From Marinagarivorans sp. UBA5870 (lineage in GTDB: Bacteria > Pseudomonadota > Gammaproteobacteria > Pseudomonadales > Cellvibrionaceae), in contig DJFO01000388.1 of NCBI GenBank assembly GCA_002432555.1, positions 157-10,366 of the forward strand: a DNA stretch of 10,210 nt, written 5' to 3'. The notes below the pieces were generated by a model. It was not told the DNA's origin, did not search any database, and worked only from the letters and a program-made list of their open reading frames with translations. The position numbers and the translations under genes were made by a program. This document shows, piece after piece, positions 5,097 to 10,210 of the stretch. Numbering within the stretch: position 1 is the stretch's first letter; each line of letters opens with the position of its first letter.

Positions 5097-5843
5097 ATGA
5101 ACATGACAGGCAATACCATTTTGATCACCGGCGGCAGCGCCGGAATTGGCAAGGCGCTCGCCATAGCCCTGCACGACCTGGGAAACAAAATTATAGTCAC
5201 CGGCCGCAATGTAACCGCCTTGCAGGCCATAGCTGCGGATTATCCGGACATCGCAGCCGAAGTGCTCGATGTGCAAAATCCAAACGACGTTGCGGCGTTT
5301 GCCGATGGGATCTCACTGAAATATCCGGCACTCAATGTCCTGATTAACAACGCGGGAATCATGCGAGCGGAGGACCTGTCAGCGGAATCCATAGACATAA
5401 GCGCCGCCGAGGCCATCATTGCCACCAACCTTTTGGGACCCATCCGGCTTACCGCGGCACTCTTGCCGCACTTGCGTCGCCAGCCCCGTGCGACCATCAT
5501 CATGGTCACCTCCGGCCTGGCCTTTGTGCCGCTCGCCAGCTCACCCACCTACAGCGCCACCAAAGCGGCTATTCACTCGTACGCTCAGTCCCTGCGTTTT
5601 CAGCTGCGCAAGACACAGGTTGAAGTGCTGGAATTAGCGCCGCCCGCGGTCGCCACGGATCTTATGCCAGGTCATCGCGACAGTCCGCGCTGCATGCCCC
5701 TCGACGATTTCGTCAGCGAAACAATCACGCGGATGAGAGATGCCTCGGAGGAGATTCTGGTGGAGCGGGTTCGCATGTTCCGCGATGCAGAAAGCAAAGG
5801 GGAATATGGAGCAATTTTTGCCATGCTCAATCCGGCAGACTAA
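5097..5843 (+). CDS. Short-chain dehydrogenase/reductase (classical SDR)
   Basis: A 248-residue NAD(P)-dependent oxidoreductase. The start ATG at 5097 follows GGAGG (5084-5088) at 8 nt; the frame runs upstream to 5001 but without another credible start. All classical SDR marks are present: cofactor loop 'TGGSAGIG' (11-18), Arg37 in 'VTGRN' after the second strand (suggesting NADPH), acidic 'LDV' (57-59), 'NNAG' (84-87), catalytic Asn111, Ser139, and 'YSATK' with Tyr152 and Lys156. The body resembles DltE/YdfG-like cytoplasmic SDRs. The C-terminal part (about 180-248) varies in the family and should set the substrate, which cannot be read from sequence. It is divergent from and probably controlled by the AraC regulator, and is followed by a terminator, so it appears to be a single-gene unit. 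Confidence 0.94.
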   Translation: MNMTGNTILITGGSAGIGKALAIALHDLGNKIIVTGRNVTALQAIAADYPDIAAEVLDVQNPNDVAAFADGISLKYPALNVLINNAGIMRAEDLSAESIDISAAEAIIATNLLGPIRLTAALLPHLRRQPRATIIMVTSGLAFVPLASSPTYSATKAAIHSYAQSLRFQLRKTQVEVLELAPPAVATDLMPGHRDSPRCMPLDDFVSETITRMRDASEEILVERVRMFRDAESKGEYGAIFAMLNPAD

Positions 5844-5849
5844 TGCAAA

Positions 5850-5903
5850 GGGTAAGGGGGATGGCTGCGCAAAGAAATAAGTCGTCCCTTTTCCCCAGTT
5901 TTT
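5850..5903 (+). terminator. Intrinsic terminator of the dehydrogenase gene
   Basis: Bases 5850-5865 can pair with 5881-5896 as RNA over 16 positions, with one mismatch and several G-U pairs, around a 15-nt loop. Five Ts follow at 5899-5903. It starts 7 nt after the stop codon, as expected for the end of this transcript. Confidence 0.55.
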
Positions 5904-5910
5904 CTATCTG

Positions 5911-5922
5911 GAGCGATCGCTC
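5911..5922. repeat. 12-bp perfect palindrome GAGCGATCGCTC
   Basis: This symmetric site lies just past the dehydrogenase terminator, 132 bp upstream of the next gene. It contains GCGATCGC. It could bind a dimeric regulator or be chance; nothing else supports a function. Confidence 0.4.
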
Positions 5923-5943
5923 TCATTCACACTCATGCGCCTC

Positions 5944-5994
5944 ACGGCTAATTAATGCGGTTCAGGAGCCCGCTGAAACAAGCTGATTAGCCGT
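5944..5994. repeat. Nested inverted repeat upstream of the membrane-protein genes
   Basis: ACGGCTAAT (5944-5952) and ATTAGCCGT (5986-5994) are a perfect 9-bp pair with a 33-nt loop. Inside, TTCAG (5961-5965) and CTGAA (5973-5977) form a second 5-bp stem. It is not followed by a T-run. It ends 60 bp before the ATG of the 135-aa membrane protein and could be an operator, a structured leader or a cruciform. Confidence 0.45.
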
Positions 5995-6010
5995 ACCCGA
6001 GCGGTTGTGC

Positions 6011-6016
6011 AATAAT
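6011..6016 (+). promoter_or_regulatory. Possible -10 element for the membrane-protein operon
   Basis: AATAAT matches TATAAT at 5 of 6 positions, 39 bp before the ATG at 6055. The best -35 at 17-nt spacing is TTAGCC (5988-5993), only 3 of 6, which lies in the right arm of the inverted repeat. This is a weak prediction. Confidence 0.22.
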
Positions 6017-6054
6017 TCCTCCCCGATCGGACCTCCCATTCGCAAAGGATTTGT

Positions 6055-6462
6055 ATGCATAATCTCTCAAACACCCGGCTTTGGCTTCTGCGTGCCATGT
6101 ACTTGCTGATCGTTTTGGGCAATAGCGTCACCATAGTGCCTGAGATCATAGCACCGCCCACCACAGACGCAGACCCCCATTCCGTCATCCGATCCTTCCT
6201 CGGGGCTTTAACTCTGCTCTCCCTTCTCGGAATCCGCTACCCAGTCCAAATGATTCCGATCCTGCTCTTCGAGTTGTGCTGGAAAACTCTTTGGATAGTC
6301 GCGTTCGCATCCCGCATGTGGCTGAATGGCGGGCTCGATGAGTACGCTACGGGAGTTTTGGTCGCGTGCACTATGGGAGTTGTGTTGACACCGCTCGTCT
6401 TACCTTGGGACTATGTATGCGAGCGTTACTTGAAGGCAAAAGCCGAACCTTGGCGGCGCTAG
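6055..6462 (+). CDS. Small inner-membrane protein, 135 aa, unknown function
   Basis: The ATG at 6055 follows AAAGGA (6044-6049) at 5 nt. The protein has about four hydrophobic helices (roughly 9-32, 46-60, 65-86, 97-117) with short loops. A charged or polar loop lies near 35-45 ('PTTDADPHSV'), and the cytoplasmic tail is basic ('CERYLKAKAEPWRR'). The motif 'LGIRYPVQMIPILLFELCWKTLWIVAFA' looks like that of a family of small uncharacterised proteobacterial membrane proteins I have seen without a named function. It is 41 bp ahead of the DUF4386 gene on the same strand, so the two are probably co-transcribed. No catalytic motif is visible. Confidence 0.8.
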   Translation: MHNLSNTRLWLLRAMYLLIVLGNSVTIVPEIIAPPTTDADPHSVIRSFLGALTLLSLLGIRYPVQMIPILLFELCWKTLWIVAFASRMWLNGGLDEYATGVLVACTMGVVLTPLVLPWDYVCERYLKAKAEPWRR

Positions 6463-6503
6463 CTCAGCTGCTGGAATTCATAACCAACACAATAGGGACA
6501 ACC

Positions 6504-7211
6504 ATGGCCGGAATCGCTGCGCAAAAGTACGCCCGGGTGGGCGGAGTGCTTTACCTTCTGATTATTCTCATTGGAGCATTTGACCAAATCTTCATCCGTG
6601 GCTCTCTGGTAGTAGCCGGTGACCCTGCCGCGACCGCGAACAACCTGCTGTCGTCCTCTTTGCTTTGGCGCATCGGCATAGTCGGGGACATCACGATGCA
6701 CGTTTTGGACATTCCCTTGATGGTCATTCTCTACACCCTCCTCAAACCGGTCCATAAAACCCTGGCTCGACTGGCCGTGACGTTTAACGTAATTCAGACC
6801 GCTGTGCTGGTTGCGAACAAATTGGTATTAGTGGCCGCGGTGCAATTGCTGCACAGTAGGGAATACGCAGCCGCGTTCGATACCGCGCAGGTCCATGCGC
6901 AAGTGTATTTTTTGTGCGACTTACATAATTATGGCTTTGCTACGGGCCTCATTTTCTTCGGTTTTGCTTGCCTGGGGTACGGTTATCTGGTGTCCCGGTC
7001 GGGTTACATTCCGAAACCGATCGGCGTACTGGTGATATTGGCGGGGTGTAGCTATTTAATAAGCAGCTTTACCCTTCTGCTCGCTCCAGGGCTTGCCGGA
7101 GCTGTGATGCCCATTTTGGTTATCAGCCTTATAGGGGAATCATCATTTTGCCTGTGGCTACTTATCAAAGGCATTAATCTCTCGCACTGGCCGCGCACCA
7201 GCACCACCTAG
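6504..7211 (+). CDS. DUF4386 family membrane protein
   Basis: A 235-residue integral membrane protein of unknown function. The start ATG at 6504 is supported by AGGGA (6494-6498) at 5 nt and by the family's usual opening; the frame is open back to 6366, overlapping the previous gene, but those residues do not fit. There are about six membrane helices, near 11-31, 58-80, 87-114, 137-163, 172-195 and 200-222. DUF4386-like features by memory are 'ARVGGVLYLLIILIGAFDQIFIRG', the 'GDPAATANNLLSS' loop (39-52), 'LHNYGFATGLIFFGFACLGYGYLVSRSGYIPKPIGVLVILAG' and the closing 'GESSFCLWLLIKGI'. The length is normal for the family. It probably forms an operon with the 135-aa membrane protein. The function of the family is not established. 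Confidence 0.88.
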   Translation: MAGIAAQKYARVGGVLYLLIILIGAFDQIFIRGSLVVAGDPAATANNLLSSSLLWRIGIVGDITMHVLDIPLMVILYTLLKPVHKTLARLAVTFNVIQTAVLVANKLVLVAAVQLLHSREYAAAFDTAQVHAQVYFLCDLHNYGFATGLIFFGFACLGYGYLVSRSGYIPKPIGVLVILAGCSYLISSFTLLLAPGLAGAVMPILVISLIGESSFCLWLLIKGINLSHWPRTSTT

Positions 7212-7426
7212 CATGGAATCCAAAACGAAGCGTCTCAGCAATCGGTTGAACCAACGCTACCCCGAAGACGGCCTAGGAAAATAAATGCGTCCGTCTATTC
7301 CTTTTATATCTTGCAGCAAGCAGCGATTCAAAGACACTACAAAGATCTACCCTGCGCAGTTCACCCCTTGTGCATCCCACCCGCCGTCTGTAATTTATTA
7401 CGCTTTTTGGCTCCAGGATGTATGCA
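7212..7426. other. 215-bp spacer before the GH3 gene
   Basis: No gene is supported here. There are small inverted repeats: AGCGT (7228-7232) with ACGCT (7254-7258), and GTAAT/ATTAC at 7390-7401 just upstream of the GH3 start. TTGTGC (7368-7373) followed after 17 nt by TAATTT is a poor promoter match. The GH3 promoter probably lies here, but I cannot place it. Confidence 0.4.
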
Positions 7427-9694
7427 ATGCGTTGTTTTACCGGCCTGCCGTTTTTTGGCCTGAGCTTGAGGGTGCTAATGACTTCCATATTGCTGGGAAC
7501 CGCAGCGGTACACGCTCAAACAGAGCGCGACCCGGAGATCGAAGCGCTTCTCGGCCGCATGACTCTTGAAGAGAAAGCCGGGCAGCTGACGATTCTGCAG
7601 GACGAAGCACGCAACACGCCGCCCGGGGTGAATCCTGAATTCAAGCGCCGCCAGATCGATGCACTGCTGGAAGATGTGCGGGCCGGCCGCGTGGGGGCCT
7701 TGTTCAACGGTGAGGGCGCCGCGGCGGGACGGGAGACTCAGCGCCTTGCGGTCGAGGGATCGCGGCTGAAAATCCCGGTGATCTTCGGCGCTGATGTGAT
7801 CCACGGTTTTCGAACCATCTTCCCTATTCCGCTCGCCGAAGCGGCCAGCTTCGAGCCCAAGCTAGCGGAGCGTACAGCGCGGGTGGCCGCGCTCGAGGCC
7901 ACCGCCGCGGGCATCCATTGGACCTTTGCGCCCATGGTGGACGTAGCGCGCGATCAGCGCTGGGGCCGCGTCGCCGAGGGCGCCGGCGAGGATGTCTACC
8001 TGGGCAAACTCTTCGCGGAGGCGCGGGTACGCGGATTCCAAGGCGACGATCTGCGGGCCGCCGATGCCTTGCTGGCAACCCCCAAGCACTTCGCCGCCTA
8101 CGGCGCGGTGTCCGGCGGCATGGACTACAACACTGTCGAGATTTCCACTCAGGCGCTGCGCGAGATCCACTTGCCGCCGTTTCAGGCGGCACTCGCCGCC
8201 GGCGCCTTGACGGTGATGAGCTCATTCAACGACATCAACGGCGTGCCCGCCTCCGGCAGCCACTGGCTGCAGACGGACGTGCTGCGCGGGGAGTGGGGTT
8301 TCAGGGGATTCGTTGTCAGTGACTATACGGCCGATTTGGAACTGATCCGCCACGGTTACGCGGCCAATGCCGGAGACGCGGCCCGCATCGCTTTGCAGGC
8401 CGGCGTGGACATGAGCATGCAGAGCGGCATTTACAACAGTGAAATTCCGCGGCTGGTGAAATCCGGCCATATCCCCATGGCGACGCTGGATCAGGCGGTG
8501 CGCCGCGTGCTGCACGTCAAAAAGGCTATCGGATTATTCGACAATCCCTATCGCTCACTCGATACCAACCGCGAGAGTCAAGCGTTGGGCGTGCCCGCCC
8601 ACCGCGAATTAGCCCGTGAGGCGGCGCGCAAATCCGTCGTGCTTCTGCGCAACGAGCGCAGTCTGCTGCCCCTCGATAAATCTGCCAAAATCGCGCTGAT
8701 CGGCCCCTTGGGTGACGATCGAAAAAATCTGTTCGGTCCTTGGACCTTGTTCGGCCGCGATCAGGACTCGGTCACCCTCAAAGAGGGTTTGCTGAATGCG
8801 GGTGTCACGCAGCTGACGGTCGAGCGGGGTTCGGATGTCGAATCGGCCGTCGAGGGCGGGATAACCGCCGCGGTTGCCGCCGCGAATAACGCCGATGTGG
8901 TCCTGCTGGCCATTGGCGAGGGCGAGCGCATGAGCGGCGAAGGACAATCGCGCACGTCCATTGTTATTCCCCCACCGCAGCAAGCGCTCGCCGAGGCCGT
9001 TGCCGCTACGGGCAAACCCTTAGTCGTGCTTTTGAGCACCGGACGCGCGCTGGCGCTGCACGGCGCTGTCCGCGACGCCCATGCGGTACTGGTGACTTGG
9101 TTCCTCGGCTCCGAGTCCGGCAACGCGCTCGCCGATGTTTTATTCGGCGAATTCAGCCCGTCCGGCCGCTTGCCGGTGAGTTTTCCCTACGAGTCGGGCC
9201 AGCAGCCTTATTTTTACAATCATCGAAGCACCGGCCGGCCGCTCGACCCCAGCGATCCCACCTTCAAAGCAAAATACCGCGAGGCCCCCAACGCCGCGCT
9301 CTACCCGTTTGGCCACGGGCTCACCTACACCAGTTTCAGCTACAGCGAGGTCCAACTCAGCGCCCCGACATTGGCGTGGAACGGCAGCATCCGGGTGAGT
9401 TCGCGTATCACCAACACGGGCAGCCGCGCGGGCGAAGAAATCGCTCAGTTGTATATCCACGACCGGGTCGCCAGCATTACGCGACCGGTGCGTGAATTAA
9501 AGGGTTTCCGCAAGGTTTTTCTGCAGCCTGGCGCCAGCGCTGAGGTCTCTTTTGAATTACAGCGCAGCGACCTGGAATTTGTCGGGCCCGACAATACCTG
9601 GATCGCCGAACCCGGCCAGTTCGACGTCTGGATCGGCCCTTCATCGGCGAGCGGTAATGGGGCGCACTTTGAGTTGGAGAGGGCGGCCCAGTAA
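7427..9694 (+). CDS. bglX: Glycoside hydrolase family 3 beta-glucosidase (BglX-type), secreted
   Basis: A 755-residue enzyme expected to remove glucose or similar sugars from the non-reducing ends of beta-linked oligosaccharides in the periplasm. ATG 7427 is preferred over ATG 7418 because CAGGA (7414-7418) is 8 nt upstream of it. A Sec signal peptide covers residues 1-30 with cleavage at VHA-Q. Domains: a GH3 TIM barrel (about 35-365) with 'GADVIHGFRTIFP', 'DQRWGR' (176-181), 'KHF' (220-222) and nucleophile Asp299 in 'VVSDYTAD'; an alpha/beta sandwich (about 380-610) with the proposed acid/base Glu505 in 'MSGEGQSR'; then 'YPFGHGLTYTSF' and a C-terminal Fn3-like domain (about 650-740, 'ELKGFRKVFLQPGASAEVSFEL'). 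The length is close to E. coli BglX (765). The exact substrate (cellobiose, laminaribiose, xylosides) cannot be read. It stands alone: no TonB transporter, other hydrolase or sugar regulator lies in the window. Confidence 0.94.
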   Translation: MRCFTGLPFFGLSLRVLMTSILLGTAAVHAQTERDPEIEALLGRMTLEEKAGQLTILQDEARNTPPGVNPEFKRRQIDALLEDVRAGRVGALFNGEGAAAGRETQRLAVEGSRLKIPVIFGADVIHGFRTIFPIPLAEAASFEPKLAERTARVAALEATAAGIHWTFAPMVDVARDQRWGRVAEGAGEDVYLGKLFAEARVRGFQGDDLRAADALLATPKHFAAYGAVSGGMDYNTVEISTQALREIHLPPFQAALAAGALTVMSSFNDINGVPASGSHWLQTDVLRGEWGFRGFVVSDYTADLELIRHGYAANAGDAARIALQAGVDMSMQSGIYNSEIPRLVKSGHIPMATLDQAVRRVLHVKKAIGLFDNPYRSLDTNRESQALGVPAHRELAREAARKSVVLLRNERSLLPLDKSAKIALIGPLGDDRKNLFGPWTLFGRDQDSVTLKEGLLNAGVTQLTVERGSDVESAVEGGITAAVAAANNADVVLLAIGEGERMSGEGQSRTSIVIPPPQQALAEAVAATGKPLVVLLSTGRALALHGAVRDAHAVLVTWFLGSESGNALADVLFGEFSPSGRLPVSFPYESGQQPYFYNHRSTGRPLDPSDPTFKAKYREAPNAALYPFGHGLTYTSFSYSEVQLSAPTLAWNGSIRVSSRITNTGSRAGEEIAQLYIHDRVASITRPVRELKGFRKVFLQPGASAEVSFELQRSDLEFVGPDNTWIAEPGQFDVWIGPSSASGNGAHFELERAAQ

Positions 9695-9818
9695 ATAGGG
9701 CCTCGAAGATGGCAAGCGTCGCTTTTAATGGCGAAGCTGAAATTTGTCGGCACGGCCTCGATCGATTTTGCGAGAGATGCCGGTTTGAAACTCTAGACAT
9801 TCACACCCGGAGGTTCCC

Positions 9819-10210
9819 ATGGCAATCGAAATCGAACGCAAATTCCTGGTGCGAGGGACGGACTGGCGGCAGGCAAAACCCGTGCGTATATCCCAGGGTT
9901 ACCTTAATCGCGACAAGGATCGCACAGTGCGCGTGCGAGTTGCCGGAGAGTCCGCGTACCTGACCATCAAAGGGCGCACCCGCGGTATCAGCCGGGCGGA
10001 GTATGAATATGCCATCCCCGTAGCGGATGCCCAACAAATGTTGTTGTTGTGCGATGGCCCGCTCATCGAAAAAAACCGGCACTTGGTCATTTACGGTAGC
10101 ACCCAGTGGGAGGTCGACGAATTTTTTGGGGACAACGCTGGGCTGGTGGTCGCCGAGGTAGAACTCGACAATGAGCAGCAACCCTTCGACCGGCCCGATT
10201 GGCTGCTCCA
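9819..10210 (+). CDS. CYTH-domain protein (triphosphate tunnel type), 5' part
   Basis: The gene runs off the right edge after 130 codons; the family is usually about 150-160 residues, so most of it is present. ATG 9819 follows CGGAGG (9808-9813) at 5 nt. The CYTH signature opens the protein: 'MAIEIERKFLV', with Glu4, Glu6 and Lys8 of the ExExK metal/triphosphate motif. The further tunnel residues expected are visible: 'RTVRVRV' (Arg38, Arg40), 'LTIKGRTRG' (Lys51), 'SRAEYEYAIP', 'IEKNRHLV' (Arg87), 'WEVDEFFGDNAGLVVAEVEL' (Asp100, Glu113, Glu115). Small bacterial CYTH proteins of this kind hydrolyse inorganic tripolyphosphate or related triphosphates in the cytoplasm, though some have been called class IV-like adenylate cyclases. 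Hydrolysis is the likelier role. The 124-bp gap from the GH3 gene and its own good ribosome site leave it open whether it has a separate promoter. Confidence 0.92.
   Translation, partial: MAIEIERKFLVRGTDWRQAKPVRISQGYLNRDKDRTVRVRVAGESAYLTIKGRTRGISRAEYEYAIPVADAQQMLLLCDGPLIEKNRHLVIYGSTQWEVDEFFGDNAGLVVAEVELDNEQQPFDRPDWLL

Noticed and set aside
3327..5843. Defence island or toxin-antitoxin unit involving the unknown 204-aa protein
   Set aside because: The neighbours are ordinary chromosomal genes, there is no antitoxin-sized partner next to it, and there are no mobile-element marks.
5911..5922. HIP1 octamer (GCGATCGC) as evidence for a cyanobacterial source
   Set aside because: I noticed only this single copy, and the gene content is proteobacterial.
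7273..7488. Minus-strand 71-codon frame in the spacer before GH3
   Set aside because: It begins inside the GH3 signal peptide, has no recognisable domain and no ribosome site that I can see.
7824..8225. Minus-strand arginine-rich frame of 133 codons in GH3
   Set aside because: Typical GC-rich antisense shadow opposite conserved catalytic-domain codons.
9801..10181. Minus-strand 126-codon frame opposite the CYTH gene
   Set aside because: The plus-strand frame holds the full CYTH signature with a ribosome site.

Overview
The window reads as a chromosomal segment of a Gram-negative gammaproteobacterium. It is moderately GC-rich with dense, well-spaced genes, and it carries an outer-membrane/peptidoglycan-type OmpA domain protein, Sec signal peptides and a periplasmic BglX-type glycosidase. 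The gene types and codon style would suit a polysaccharide-degrading lineage such as the Cellvibrionaceae. That placement is inferred from general resemblance and was not tested by a search.

Layout, left to right. Positions 1-205 are the 3' end of a SAM-dependent methyltransferase (+). It converges on a 534-residue cytoplasmic regulator (-, 223-1827) with an OmpR/CadC-type winged helix, a TolB-like middle and TPR-like repeats. The two genes appear to share a small terminator hairpin that lies inside the last codons of the regulator. A 278-bp divergent spacer follows, with repeated TTGACC boxes and a promoter that seems to give the regulator a leaderless mRNA. Next is a secreted DUF4892-like/OmpA protein (+, 2106-3194), then a 204-residue cytoplasmic protein I do not recognise (+, 3327-3941).

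A 109-bp convergent spacer with two strong hairpins, one resembling a dispersed REP-type palindrome, separates this from a divergent regulator/enzyme pair: an AraC_N-type AraC regulator (-, 4051-4944) and a short-chain dehydrogenase (+, 5097-5843). Between them lies a 16-bp imperfect inverted repeat that is a good operator candidate. After a terminator and a palindrome-rich spacer come two small membrane proteins in a probable operon (135 aa, 6055-6462; DUF4386, 6504-7211). They are followed by a secreted GH3 beta-glucosidase (7427-9694) and the start of a CYTH-domain protein (9819 to the window edge).

How the genes work together: the AraC/SDR pair is a classic local control unit, and the two membrane proteins are probably co-transcribed. 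The winged-helix/TPR regulator and the DUF4892-OmpA protein share a divergent control region and may be linked. The remaining genes look like neighbours rather than one pathway. I see no rRNA, tRNA, CRISPR, insertion sequence or phage gene, and no convincing new multi-gene system. The points most worth a second look are the unrecognised 204-aa protein, the leaderless divergent promoter with repeated boxes, and the AraC operator.
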